Assembly: GCF_051622035.1 (NCBI RefSeq)
Contig: NC_135357.1
Span: forward strand, 34,375,191-34,439,190
Length of the DNA: 64,000 nucleotides
Origin: Arctopsyche grandis
Lineage: Eukaryota; Arthropoda; Insecta; Trichoptera; Hydropsychidae
Reading direction: 5' to 3'
Position 1 is the stretch's first letter. The number at the start of each line of letters is the position of its first letter. Under the pieces are notes generated by a model, which was not told the origin of the DNA, did not search any database, and saw only the letters and a list, made by a program, of their open reading frames with translations. Below, piece by piece: positions 20,591 to 32,848 of this stretch. A program made the position numbers and the translations under genes.

Positions 20591-21261
20591 TGGAAGCTGA
20601 TAAGTCTATTTAAATATATCTATATTTTATTTAATAATGTGTGTTTTATTTTCATTTATTATTTTATGTTCAGTATATTTGTTATCTGTAAATGCATTTT
20701 CATTTTTCAAAACTGCACCAAGGAAAGATCCCTGGAAAATATACTTCCCACTTTTATTACTAATTGTTTTAATAAAAAATATATTTGCCTTCTGTTTGTA
20801 CCTGTGAACAATATTCAAGAAGAAAAAAATCGTATATATCAATTTAAAATAATTTGCCCGTGAAAGGGTTTAATTACTATAATCTTTTCCTGTATTTTAA
20901 AAAATGTGAATATTTCACTAATATATATGTAGAAAATAGATTTTAGTATTTTATTTTCATTTTCTCCGCAAACAAAATGAAAAAATATTTTGAATAAATT
21001 CAATAATTACTTTACATAACACATTGTTTTATTTTAGAAGTTCGTATAAAAGTGTCACGTACATACATAGACACACCAATCTGGAGAAATAAAAAGAAAT
21101 CGACAAGTCAGAAGTTGCAATTTGGTGTGCGCGAATATAGTATGTAATATGTAATACGTACATATTGTGTAGTTACGATTCGAGAGAATTGTATATCGTA
21201 TGTATGAACTTGTCATGTGAACAGTGGAGTCGTATGTGAGTGCGTATGTGAGTGCGAGTGT
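20591..21261. other. No recognised feature
   Basis: AT-rich DNA with no motif in either strand. A GTGAGTGCG/TGTGTG-rich stretch near 21236-21269 includes the hAT target site. Confidence 0.4.
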
Positions 21262-21471
21262 GTGTGTATCAGTGGCGTGCGGTCCATGGATGCGGTGGAT
21301 GCGGCGCATCCCCTATAACTTTAAAAAGCCAAGAGTATTTTTAATAAATATTTGAATTTCGCTTCGATGTATTCTTAGTGATGTACGTGATTATGATGTA
21401 GTATATGAGTATATATATATATATTTCACATATCACGTGTTTTTTGTTACATGATGCATTATATAGGATCT

Positions 21472-21703
21472 TGTTCCGACTTTTGTAATGACGTGTGGCA
21501 AACAGTCTTATTAACTGATTGTCGATTGGCATTATTGACGAGTTGGCATTAGTGTCGGCCCAAGCGGAAATACGCGACGGTCGAGAGAGTCAGCGATCAG
21601 ACGGCGTACGGACAACTTGTGTTCTCGTACGCTACGCTGAACCACCACGTGCAAATTTTACATTTCAATAAACTACATCAAACCATTATCGAAGTCTTTT
21701 CCA
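21472..21703 (+). repeat. BEL/Pao 5' LTR
   Basis: 232 bp, with an AATAAA signal close to its 3' end (CAATAAACTACATC). It is followed after three bases by TGGTCACTTCGAACC, a plausible primer-binding site; I could not assign the tRNA. Confidence 0.93.
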
Positions 21704-22233
21704 TGATGGTCACTTCGAACCGGACACCAGTAACCTAGGCCACAACACCAAACGGACAAACCAATAGGAAAAAACGTGGTCGAGAAAAAATGGATGTCAA
21801 TTAAGAAATCGGTATCGTTCCTTTGTTACTATCCATACCTTTCCAATACTAATAACATGTTTGCTTCTATTTCAGCAATATATTGATTGACGTACAGAGG
21901 TACATGACCGCGTGATTGACGCAGAAAATATATAAATAAAAACATAACCTACAAAGACGCATGGGACACAGAGGTAATCCAAAATTATCGGAACGATCAC
22001 ATAAACATCGTAAAGGATATTCAAGTAAGTGAATGTATTCAATCTCAGGCAATCTGTTCAAAAGGCAATCATGTGGGTAGGTCAGTTTTTAAAATATGTT
22101 TTAAAGTATAACAATTAATTAACGCGATTGTATAAAATAATATCGCGCTACGAAGGAATGTTTCATCGGTCGCATCGAATTTCGTATTAAAAGTGTAAAA
22201 TCAGATGTAGTGTAAAATTAGCAAAGCACGTGG

Positions 22234-22870
22234 GGAATTATACTTGTAGCCCCAAAGTGGCTTAAACCAAGTACATACCGGTATATTCATACATCGGTAA
22301 ATCTTTGTTTCTTAATGTGTGTAGAAACACCCTCCCCCCCCCCCCCTTCCACGATAAATGTGGAATTATACTTGTAGCCCCAAAGTGGCTTAAACCAAGT
22401 ACATACCGGTATATTCATACATCGGTAAATCTTTGTTTCTTAATGTGTGTAGAAACACCCTCCCCCCCCCCCCTTCCACGATAAATGTGGAATTATACTT
22501 GTAGCCCCAAAGTGGCTTAAACCAAGTACATACCGGTATATTCATATCGGTAGATCTTTGTTTCTTAATGTGTGTAGAAACACCCTCCCCCCCCCCCCTT
22601 CCACGATAAATGTGGAATTATACTTGTAGCCCCAAAGTGGCTTAAACCAAGTACATACCGGTATATTCATATCGGTAGATCTTTGTTTCTTAATGTGTGT
22701 AGAAACACCCTCCCCCCCCCCCCTTCCACGATAAATGTGGAATTACACTTGTAGCCCCAAAGTGGATTAAATCAAGTACATACCGGCATATTCATACATC
22801 GGTAGATCTCTTTGTTTCATAATGTGTGATGAAACAGTGGTGATTTAAAATAAATCACAAGACTTGTAGC
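22234..22870 (+). repeat. 125-bp minisatellite in the BEL leader
   Basis: Five units starting GGAATTATACTTGTAGCCCC, with periods of 128, 127, 125 and 125 bp, are followed by a partial diverged unit. Each of the first four contains a run of 12-16 cytosines after CACCCT. Adjacent units differ mainly in C-run length and in ATACATCGG versus ATATCGG. The array lies between the 5' LTR and gag, so it would be in the genomic RNA leader. Confidence 0.95.
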
Positions 22871-23086
22871 CCCAAAGTAGTTTAAATCAAGCACCCACCA
22901 ATTTAGGGTTGTTATTTCTTCCAAAATATGTTGGATAGATTCTGGTGATAATAGTTAAAGTAGAATATTAAGATTCACGGTTAATCATTGAATATTATTA
23001 CCTTATCTCTACGAATAGTTCAATTGACAGCTATAGTAGAGAATAACTGTATTTATGAGACGAAATAGTGCAACTTTCTGAAACAA

Positions 23087-26000
23087 ATGTCAAGTGCTGA
23101 AAACGAGGAAATAGAAGCTTCGACTTCCAAGTCGCATAAAGGTCGAAATCCAACTAGGGACGTAGAACCTATTAGAGACAGGTCAAGCTCTAGAATACAT
23201 CAGACTCGAAGTCAGACTCAATCGATAAAAACATTAGCGAAAGAAAATAAAGTAGAAGTTACAATGACGTCAATAGAATTAAGGTATTCGGGCGCGTTTA
23301 AAAGACTACAGGAGAAAATAGACAGAATCTCCGAAATAAATGAAGGACAGTATCAATTTATTGAAAAAGCATACGACTATCTCCAAAAACTCCATTATGA
23401 GTATTTAGACAACATCACAGATATAGAGCAGGCGGATCAAATAGACGAAGAGTTCTACATAATCACAATGACAATTCAAAATCTTAAAGCAGCATTAGAG
23501 AGACAATCCATTCAAGACGGTAAACTGAAGGTAGAGCAAGCAACAATTAAATTTGCTAGAGATAAGTTACCGACGTTAACCATTCCCACATTTCAGGGAG
23601 ATCCATCTGAATGGCAATCGTTTCAACAAGCTTTTAAGAATATAATAGGAAACAAAACGGAATATTCGAATGTCACGAAATTGCAATATTTGCATCAATC
23701 CTTAATCGGTCCCGCTTTGGCAGCTGTATCAGGTTTAGATATTAGCTCAGACAATTACGAAATAGCTTGGAGTATTTTAGACAAGCAATATAATTTACCA
23801 AGACTTAATCTCAAAACTAGGATTAATTCACTTTGTGACTTAAAATTAATCACAAGAGAATCACATATCGAATTGAGAAATCTATTGAATCAGGTAACAG
23901 TGTGTATTAAAAACATTGAATCGTTGGGTTACGCGAGAGAAATTTTAGATCCATGGGTAACATGTTTAGTTCTAAGGAAATTACCTTTTAATCTAGTAAG
24001 AGACTGGGAAATATCGCTGGTTAGCAGAGAAATGCCACCATATGAAAGTTTAGAGACATTCTTGCAGAATAGATGTAATGTATTACAATCTACTGCATCT
24101 GTAACTACGGTGAAGGAATTCCCTCATAGTCGTCAAAGAATCATGAGAACTCATGTCGCGAACAAAAACCCATCAAGTAAGGTAAACGCATGCGCATTCT
24201 GTCGAAATAATCATTTCATAGGCAAATGTGATAAATTCAAAGCAAAATCCAGTATGGAAAGAAATGAATTCGTTAAATCTAATAACATGTGTTTTAAATG
24301 TTTAAATTCATCGCATAAGATAACAAATTGCAAGTCTAACTATAATTGCTTAAGGTGCAAACAAAACCATCACACTTTGTTGCATCAGGACGATACATTT
24401 AGTTCCAATAATACGGGAAGGAAGTCAATTAATGCTCATTCTACTCATTTCTCTCAAAGGGAGATAATTTTACCGACGGTACAAGTAGACATTATAACGG
24501 CCAATGGAACGGTCGTTAAGGGTCGCACATTATTAGATTCCGGCTCACAAGTCAACTATGTTACCACATCTTTCGCTAAGAAGAATAACTTCAAATTAGA
24601 GAAAATCTCTCAAAAAATTGTAGGTATCGCTAATCAAGAAAGTAGCATTCGTCACATCACCAAGGTGACCATAAGGTCTTCAACCACTAATTACTCAACC
24701 AAAGTGTTGTGTTTGGTATTACCAGAAATTACTGGCGAAATTCCAACTGTGAAACTGGATCAACAGTTAATTTCAATACCAGCGGGAATCAAGTTATCAG
24801 ATCCCCTTTGGAATAAACCGACGCCAATCGATTTATTGCTCGGCGCCGAGATTTGCGTTCATGCTATGAAAGCAGGAACCATCCAGTTAGGAAAAGGTAT
24901 GCCTATCTTAAAGGATACCGAATTCGGATGGACAATAGTTGGTCCATATCCCGAGGTAAATAATGCTCCAGGGAAGAGCCACATAGGCTTAAGTCAATTA
25001 GACAGTCACATTCAAAACTTTTGGATGATAGACCAGGTTCCTATTGTAAAACATCAATCTCTTGAGGAGAAAAGATGTGAGGAACATTTCCAAGCACACA
25101 CATCACGAGATAAAAACGGTAGATTTTGTGTAGCTTTACCATATAAAAATTCCCCGGTAGTATTAGGAAGTTCATTGCACATTGCGGAGAAAAGACACAA
25201 AACTTTGGAAAGACGTTTTTTAGCCAATAATAATTTAAAAATGGAATACAATAAAGTTTTAGAAGAGTATATAAATTCAGGACATATGTCAGAGTGTGAA
25301 CCTCCGGAGGCACATGAGGTTCATTGTTATTCACCTCATCACGTCGTAGTTAAGGAGTCTAGCCTTACCACTAAATATCGTGTAGTTTTTGATGCGTCCG
25401 CAAAGACAACGTCCAATATCTCACTAAATAATATTTTGATGGTGGGACCTAGTGTCCAATCAGATTGGTTAAATTTATTTTTATTAAAACTTATTGAACT
25501 CATTCCTCAGACAATCTTCAAAAAATGGAAAGATTGCCAATTATCCAATACAGTCATGAAACTTTATAAAATTCCTAGATTGATAATACTAAATAATGCC
25601 ATTAATATACAGGCACACGGATTTTGTGACGCATCCGAGAAAGCTTATGGTGCTTGTATTTATGTAAAATGTACTGATCAATTGGGAAATTCCAAATGTC
25701 ATCTTGTGTGTTCTCGTTCGAGAGTCGCTCCGCTCAGTTTTGTAACTATTCCGCGTTTAGAGCTGTGCTCCGCTATGTTATTATCAAAGTTAATGAAGTC
25801 AACAATAGACCAATTAACAATTCATATTAATGAAAAATATTATTGGACGGATTCAACCGTCGCATTGCATTGGATTAGAGGAGAGTCATGTAAATGGACC
25901 ACCTTCGTTGCCAATCGAGTGGCCGAAATCCAATCAATATCTCAACCCATTGAGTGGTACCATGTCTCCTCTACAGACAATCCAGCAGATTTAATTTCTC

Positions 26001-26089
26001 GAGGGACTCAACCATCAGAATTAAATCATAATTCGTTATGGTGGGACGGCCCTAGTTGGTTGAAATTAGACGAATCACGATGGCCTTGA
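23087..26089 (+). pseudogene. BEL/Pao Gag-protease-RT/RNase H frame with RT core deleted
   Basis: A 1000-residue frame. It starts MSSAENEEIEAST. The conserved BEL Gag segment with TIPTFQGDPSEWQSF is near residue 165. Three zinc knuckles (CAFCRNNHFIGKC, CFKCLNSSHKITNC, CLRCKQNH) lie at about 368-430. An aspartic protease motif, LLDSGSQVNYV, is near 483. RT begins with KYRVVFDASAKTTSNISLNN near 762, but after MVGPSVQSD the sequence jumps to the region before RNase H (ANINIQ-type block, then HGFCDASEKAYGACIYV). Roughly 300 residues, including the catalytic YVDD palm motif, are absent, without loss of frame. The frame then ends at a TGA after DESRWP. Confidence 0.93.
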
Positions 26090-27709
26090 AGACCTCCTGA
26101 GATCACAATAGATCTTCCAGAGAGAAGGGTAGTCACTAACGCTACCCTTGTGAGGGAAAATAATTGGATAGATAAATATTCTCATCTTCCAAGACTCCTT
26201 CGAGTTTTATCATATGTTCGTCGGCCACTAAGGAATAAACAATTAAACGTTAAAGAAAATAACGAACCGTCCGCTTTAGAATTAAAAGATGCTTTAAATA
26301 ATTTGATAAGGTTATCGCAAATGGAATCATTTCCATTGGAATATCGTTTGCTGAGCAAGGGACATCCAATTCCCAGTAGCAGTAAATTAGCTAAATTGTC
26401 CCCTCTATTCCATGAGAATTTAATTTGTGTTGGAAGTAGACTTCCTCTGGGAACAACTCTATCAACGTCACCCATTATCTTGTCAAATAAGCATAAACTT
26501 ACACACATGATTGTCCGAGATGCACACTTGAAATATATTCACTTGGGTACTCAAGCCTTACTGTCGTTATTGCGGCAGACCTATTGGCCATTGGCCGGAC
26601 ATAATACTGTCAAAGGAGTGGTGCGTTCATGTGTCATTTGTTTCAGAAATAAACCACTGTCACACAATAGATTAATGGGATTACTCCCGCTTGAACGTAC
26701 CACTGCGAATTTTCCTTTCAGTCATGTGGGGATAGATTTCGCAGGACCTTTTCCTGTGAAGAGTGGTTGCAATAAGAATTCTAAGATAATTAAGGGTTAC
26801 GTTTGTGTCTTTGTGTGTTTTTCCAGTAAGGCAGTTCACTTGGAACTTGTCGGAGACTTAACGAGTTCAAATTTCTTAAATTGTTTAAGAAGATTCGTAG
26901 CCAGACGTGGCAGGCCCAATACGATATATTCCGACAATGCTACTAATTTTGTCGGTGCAAGTCGTGAACTCGTTAATTTAGTAAAATTAATTTACGAACG
27001 TCCTCATGAGGAGAAGCTACTACGGTATGTAGCCTCCGAAGGGATTCGTTGGAAGTTTAACCCGCCAAGGGCGCCTCACATGGGAGGGCTGTGGGAAGCA
27101 GCGGTTAAATCCATGAAGATTCATTTAAACAAGGTGTTAAAGGCCACCACCTTAAATTTCGAATCATTTTGTACGGTATTGACTCAAATAGAAGCTTGCA
27201 TGAATTCCCGTCCTCTTAGTCCCTTGTCTTCGGATCCACTAGACCTTTTACCCCTCACACCTGGACATTTCTTAATTGGCAGATCCTTACTCGCTCTTCC
27301 AATGGAGGTTAAATATAACACTAATGTCCATGCCAATCTGCTTCAGATACAATTGACCACAGCAGCATTTTGGAAACGTTGGTCGGCGGAATATTTACAT
27401 TCTTTGCAGTTACGACACAAATGGAAGAAGGACTCGAGCAACAATCTGAGTGTGGGTCAAATGGTCCTGTTAAAGGAGGAACACATGCTGCCAACCCGAT
27501 GGGTCTTGGGTCGAGTCACTAAATTGTATCCCGGACCAGATGGCAGAGTTCGAGTCGTCGACGTCTTTACTGCCAGCGGAGAGTTTCGTCGGTCCAGTCA
27601 TCTAGTGGCGCCATTGCCGATTCTACCACAAGGACCACTTGACAGGAAGGAAGATCAGCAAGAGGGAGGAGAAACAGCAGCTTCAATTCCGTCAACTTCG
27701 GTAGCTTAG
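26090..27709 (+). pseudogene. BEL/Pao integrase part, downstream of an in-frame TGA
   Basis: The reading frame continues unchanged after the TGA at 26087-26089, so one nonsense codon separates it from the rest of pol. It holds an HHCC zinc domain (HLKYIHLGTQ and SCVICFRNK) and a DDE integrase core: VGIDFAGPFP, YSDNATNFVGA and GGLWEAAVKSM. The C-terminal KRWSAEYLHSLQ and GRVTKLYPGPDGRVRVVDV segments are typical of BEL/Pao. The integrase itself looks intact. Unless the TGA is read through, it is not made as part of the polyprotein. Confidence 0.93.
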
Positions 27710-28773
27710 TTTAACCCGAAGACACTACCCCCAACTCATATTATTTATTAGATGTAATCATGAGTTTAAATCATTCAATGTTAATAGTAGTACTCCGTAA
27801 TTCACTTTAATTGTGTTGTGTGTATAATTTAAGCTATTTTCATTTTAACATTCGGCAGTATATATCTCCGAATTTAATCTAATCATTTTGTCTTTATAAT
27901 ATAAGACTTGTCTCATGTCATCACTCGGAAGGATTATATCCGAGTTTAAAATAAAAATTTAAATTTAAAAATTTAAAATAAACTGTTCAAATTTGACAGT
28001 TAAAATTAGATTCATGATTTGTTAATGTTAGTCTCCAAGCCACACTTAATGGAGCATCTTAAATTATTTCATGTCTACTTAATTATAACCTGCCGGGAGT
28101 CATCCGCAGGTCTTATGTTTCTTGTTATGAAAACATAAGTTAACTCTTACTGTTTATAGTATTTATGTGAATCATAGAATAAGTAAATATTATAATACTG
28201 AACATTTCAATGTTTAACGTAGAGACATCTATAATCATAGTTCACTTTCATTTCCTGCTTGTAGGAATGAATGAATGACTTTCCAATTTACTTTTAATTT
28301 AGCAATGTTTGTGTTACTTATTGATGAAATCAAGTTAACTTAGGAGCATTACACTCACTAATCAAGTTAAGTTGATCGGTAATAGCTGATCTGTATTGAC
28401 TACTGTAATAGTGTCAACATTGTATTGTCTAAGTTAACATCAAGATGAGGAATGCTTAAGTTTTAAACCATATACAGTCCACTCTCTCTTCTTTAAAGTA
28501 AACTTATCTTGTAATGCTTATTCACAGCTTCAAAGGAGATTTCAAAAATTTTAATGTAAATAGAAACAACATTCACCAGAGGTATATCTATAAGTTGAAA
28601 TATTACTGAACCAATAAATTGATTTTATCCTCACACTGGATGAGGCAAAGGTTTCATTATTCACCCTCTATTTAATTATTTGAAGAGCTATGATTTATTG
28701 TAAACGACTCGTCAGTAATGCTGTAACTCTGTAGAATAACTGTATTGTTCAACAGTTTTCCTATGTGGGACTA
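27710..28773 (+). other. BEL/Pao 3' non-coding region
   Basis: About 1 kb between the integrase stop and the 3' LTR with no open frame of interest and no env-like sequence. I do not see an obvious polypurine tract; the bases before the LTR read TATGTGGGACTA. Confidence 0.7.
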
Positions 28774-29005
28774 TGTTCCGACTTTTGTAATGACGTGTGG
28801 CAAACAGTCTTATTAACTGATTGTCGATTGGCATTATTGACGAGTTGGCATTAGTGTCGGCCCAAGCGGAAATACGCGACGGTCGACAGAGTCAGCGATC
28901 AGACGGCGTACGGACAACTTGTGTTCTCGTACGCTACGCTGAACCACCACGTGCAAATTTTACATTTCAATAAACTACATCAAACCATTATCGAAGTCTT
29001 TTCCA
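28774..29005 (+). repeat. BEL/Pao 3' LTR
   Basis: Matches the 5' LTR over 232 bp with one visible substitution. It is followed by the target duplication GATCT. Confidence 0.95.
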
Positions 29006-29450
29006 GATCTTTTGATAATTTTTATTAAGGATTCGCATAGGCGGCCGGCCGGCCACAGGCGAGTGACGGGTGTAGACGCTGACTGAAGTGCGCGCGCGTC
29101 ATGGATTCGGAGTCGAGACCGATCCCATTTGCGCATGCGCACTATGAGGCTGTCTTATTCGCGCGGACGCGTTGACACTTGTTTAACCTCTACGGTGGAT
29201 TCGGTTTCTCTGTTTGCTTATCTATTGAGTTTCACTTGGAAGCCGCTGTTGATCGATATTTCCGCACGCTACGCCCCAAGTTATTTATCAAAAAGCTAGC
29301 CGATTCATTTATTTAGACGAAGTTAATCATTTATACTGTAAGTTGGTTATTTTTTACTTTTGAATTAAGTTTTCATTTAAATTAGTTTCGTCTAACTTTA
29401 TTTTTAGTTTACTGTTCCACTACTTACGAGTTTTCATTATTGCCTTTAAT

Positions 29451-31631
29451 ATGGATATCGAAAATAACAATGAGAGTGGACTTGTCGTCGAGATCAATAA
29501 TAATTGCAATTGTTTAATTGAAAATGTGCTGAAAAGAAGATTTGCTTCTCTCCCATTTAATGAAAAGGAGATTATTGTTAAGAGCCCCAAACCCACACCA
29601 ATATTAAATATTCAGTCTAAAACAAAAACATTTAAAAGGTATTTTAACACAGAAACATACGAAAAAATTTCATGGATTTGTGGATGTGCTCACTTAACGA
29701 AATTATTCTGTTGGCCATGTATTTTATTTTCTCAAGAAGTGAATGTCTGGAGTAAATTTGGATTTTCTGACCTAAACAATTTAAGTAAATCGCGCAAGAG
29801 ACATGAATGTTCTCAAGCTCACATATGTTCTGCTGCTCAATTTAAAAAATTTGGAAAGGGACCTCGTATAGAAAATTTTTTAAGTGCTCAATTTAAAGCA
29901 AATATTGAAATGCACAACAAAGAAGTTACTGCAAATAGATACATTTTGTCGAAATTAATAAGCGCGATCTGTTTTTTAGCAAAACAAGAACAACCTTTAC
30001 GAGGACATTTTGAACACCAGGAATCGGAAAATAGAGGGAATTATATTGAATTGCTGTATCTGTTGAGTGAATCAGACATAAAATTGAAAACTCATTTAGA
30101 TAACTCTACGGTGTTTACTGGACTATCGAACCATATACAAAATGACTTGGTATCCGCAATATCAAAAGTCTTGCTAGATGAGATTAAAACTGAAATACGT
30201 GCATCAAAATTTGTTTCCATAATTGTGGACGAATCTACAGATATCAGTCGCAAAGCTCAGCTATCTACTATTTTTAGATATGTAGATGAAAACAATGAAA
30301 TTCAGGAGAGATTTGTTGGATTTGTCGATGTTAGTCCCAATAGAACAGCTAATGCTCTTTTTCAGCACATACGTGAGACCTTGGAAGAATTTGGTTGTTT
30401 GGACAAATTAATTGCACAAACGTACGATGGAGCGGCTGTAATGTCCGGGGAGCATAATGGAGTGCAACGAAAAATTCGAGATATTTGTCCTAATTCTTTA
30501 TTTGTCCATTGTTACGCTCACAGAATAAATTTTTATTTGTCGCAATCTGTTAAACATATATCCGGATGCAAACGTTTTTTCAGCCGTATGTTGTCATTTT
30601 CAACTTTTTTTTGTAAGTCTTCAAGAAGAATTTCCCTTCTCGATTGTCAAATAAAAAAACGATTTCACACTGCTGCCCCTACACGATGGAACTACAATAG
30701 CAAAATTTTAAATATGATATTAGAATATCAAACAGAATTAATGGAAATATTTAATCAAATAATTAATGATGAAGACGAATGGGATACTGATGCTGTCATA
30801 AATGCTGAAGTCCTTCATCGTTATTTAAAAGAGTTTGAATTCAATTTCAATTTGCATTTATTTTCTGCAATATTTAATTCGGCAGATTTTTTATTTGAAA
30901 TTTTACAAAAAAAAACCTTTGACATATCGTATTGCGTAAGTGAAATTAAAAAATTTGTAAAATATTTAGATAACAAAAAAGACGATTTTGATTCATTGTG
31001 GAACAAAGTAATAACTAAAAATTTTAATAGAAAAAGAAAATATGCTGAATGTGAAGAAGATGTGAAAACAACGTATAAACTTCACTATTCTGAAATTTTA
31101 GAAACTCTTTCAGTAAATACAACCAATCGATTTCGAGATATCGAAAATTTAAAATTTCTCGAATTTTTTAACGTCAAAAAATTTAAAGAATATGAAAATA
31201 ATTTTCCAGATTTCCTATTTAAATCACTCCACCTAACTTATGGAAAATACTTTGATTTTATGAAATTAAAAAGCGAATTAATTTACATGTACTCAACGCA
31301 AGATTTTCATTTGAAATCTATAAATGACGTAAAGGAATTAATTGTGAAAGATGATCTAATAGACGTTTTGGAACAAGTATTTAGTTTAATACAATTAATT
31401 TGTACGATACCTTCCACGAGCGCATCGGCTGAACGATCATTTTCGACTATGAAAAGAATTAAAACGTTCACCAGAAGTAGTCAAAGTGAAGAAAGACTCT
31501 CTGGTCTTGCTTTAATTGCAATCGAAAAGAAAATAATGTCAAATTTAAAAAACAATAAAAAATTCTATGATGCGGTTATCGATGAATTTTGTAAAAAGGA
31601 ACGAAGAATAAAATTAAATTTTAAAAAATAA
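29451..31631 (+). CDS. hAT transposase (TTF zinc finger, ZMYM1-like)
   Basis: An uninterrupted 726-residue frame. Residues about 55-130 form a TTF-type zinc finger (WICGCAHLTKLFCWPCILF then CSQAH). The RNase H-like catalytic domain has its first aspartate in SIIVDESTDISRKAQL, its second in AQTYDGAAVMSGEHNG, and the conserved CYAHRINFYLS. The glutamate lies in PSTSASAERSFSTMKRIK, which opens the hAT dimerisation region at the C-terminus. It would cut at the CAGTGGCG ends and create 8-bp duplications, as seen around this element. All catalytic residues and both termini survive, so the element could be active. A co-opted gene is unlikely because the transposon ends are still in place. Confidence 0.93.
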   Translation: MDIENNNESGLVVEINNNCNCLIENVLKRRFASLPFNEKEIIVKSPKPTPILNIQSKTKTFKRYFNTETYEKISWICGCAHLTKLFCWPCILFSQEVNVWSKFGFSDLNNLSKSRKRHECSQAHICSAAQFKKFGKGPRIENFLSAQFKANIEMHNKEVTANRYILSKLISAICFLAKQEQPLRGHFEHQESENRGNYIELLYLLSESDIKLKTHLDNSTVFTGLSNHIQNDLVSAISKVLLDEIKTEIRASKFVSIIVDESTDISRKAQLSTIFRYVDENNEIQERFVGFVDVSPNRTANALFQHIRETLEEFGCLDKLIAQTYDGAAVMSGEHNGVQRKIRDICPNSLFVHCYAHRINFYLSQSVKHISGCKRFFSRMLSFSTFFCKSSRRISLLDCQIKKRFHTAAPTRWNYNSKILNMILEYQTELMEIFNQIINDEDEWDTDAVINAEVLHRYLKEFEFNFNLHLFSAIFNSADFLFEILQKKTFDISYCVSEIKKFVKYLDNKKDDFDSLWNKVITKNFNRKRKYAECEEDVKTTYKLHYSEILETLSVNTTNRFRDIENLKFLEFFNVKKFKEYENNFPDFLFKSLHLTYGKYFDFMKLKSELIYMYSTQDFHLKSINDVKELIVKDDLIDVLEQVFSLIQLICTIPSTSASAERSFSTMKRIKTFTRSSQSEERLSGLALIAIEKKIMSNLKNNKKFYDAVIDEFCKKERRIKLNFKK

Positions 31632-32741
31632 ATTGGTCGGTTTTTTTTTTCAAACAAGGGACAGCATCCCTTGTTTGAAAAGTCACCGCCCGCCACTGGT
31701 GTGTATAGTGTACGTGTACTAGCCTCGGACCCCCCCCCCCCCGACCCCCGCACATATATTGAGTAAAAGGGACAGATGCGCGTCCAACAGATTCTACCTC
31801 TTTTAAATTTACAAAATCCAGCTTTCCTAATCAACTATTTTCTCCTCCAAAACTGAACCAATTTTAAAAAAAATTTCATCATCGGTATGAGAAAGATATT
31901 TTCTGTGCATCTATCAGCGTATTTTTTTTTTAAATCGACCGTTAAATAAGCACGCTGGACTCTTTTCGTGGGTGTAAAAAAGAGGCGATTTTATAGATGT
32001 TTGGCGGCTCCTAGCTCCTACAAAAAATAATTAATCAAAAAAATAAAACGATAGATGCACCCCAATGGTGGATATCCATAGCATATTAAAAAATAATTTC
32101 TCTAGTGCCATAATTGAGGAAGGGAGAAGTTTAGTAAGTTTGTATGGACAAGGCGCTGCTGTCCAGCCCTCTTAAGTTGTAATTTAAAAAAATATATATA
32201 TATATATTAAATATTTTATTCCTCGTTTTTTGTTTTTCATTTTTTACATTCTTACCCCCACCAAATAACACTTATTTGTTTCTTTATTTCCTCTTCCTGA
32301 TTTCTGAAGTATTGATGATTTTATCATGGTAATAGAGCAAAAAATGTGAAATGCGGTTCTGAATATTCAAAATCCAGCTTTCCTAATCAACTATTTTCTC
32401 CTCCAAAACTGAACCAATTTTAAAAAAAATTTCATCATCGGTATGAGAAAGATATTTTCTGTGCATCTATCAGCGTATTTTTTTTTTTAAATCGACCGTT
32501 AAATAAGCACGCTGGACTCTTTTCGTGGGTGTAAAAAAGAGGCGATTTTATAGATGTTTGGCGGCTCCTAGCTCCTACAAAAAATAATTAATCAAAAAAA
32601 TAAAACGATAGATGCACCCCAATGGTGGATATCCATAGCATATTAAAAAATAATTTCTCTAGTGCCATAATTGAGAAAGGGAGAAGTTTAGTAAGTTTGT
32701 ATGGCCAAGGCGCTGCTGTCCAGCCCTCTTAAGTTGTAATT

Positions 32742-32848
<107 letters not shown>

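Larger units (their letters stand above)
21472..29005 (+). mobile_element. BEL/Pao LTR retrotransposon (7.5 kb), defective
   Basis: Two 232-bp LTRs (TGTTCCGAC to CTTTTCCA) differ at only one position that I can see (GTCGAGAGAG versus GTCGACAGAG). A 5-bp target duplication, GATCT, flanks the element (21467-21471 and 29006-29010), the length typical of BEL/Pao. The interior has a 1.4-kb leader with a C-tract minisatellite, a gag-pol frame missing the RT core and a 1-kb 3' non-coding region. The low LTR divergence says it inserted recently, although its pol is defective. Confidence 0.95.
21270..31698 (+). mobile_element. hAT transposon carrying a nested BEL/Pao element
   Basis: The ends are CAGTGGCGTGCGG (21270) and the complement of CAGTGGCGGGCGG (ending 31698), 12 of 13 matching. 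A perfect 8-bp target duplication, GTGTGTAT, flanks them (21262-21269 and 31699-31706). An 8-bp duplication and CAG..CTG ends define hAT. Without the nested retroelement (21472-29005 plus one copy of its 5-bp duplication) the hAT is about 2.9 kb and encodes one intact transposase. The retroelement sits in the 5' non-coding part, so the transposase frame is untouched but its upstream promoter region has been moved 7.5 kb away. Confidence 0.93.

Noticed and set aside
22234-22870. CRISPR-like array
   Set aside because: The units are 125 bp with no unique spacers. This is a minisatellite within a retrotransposon leader in a eukaryotic genome.
27710-28773. An env gene in the BEL element
   Set aside because: There is no long frame, signal peptide or membrane segment in this interval.
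29451-31631. A domesticated hAT-derived host gene
   Set aside because: Terminal inverted repeats and a perfect 8-bp target duplication are still present, so a mobile element is the simpler reading.
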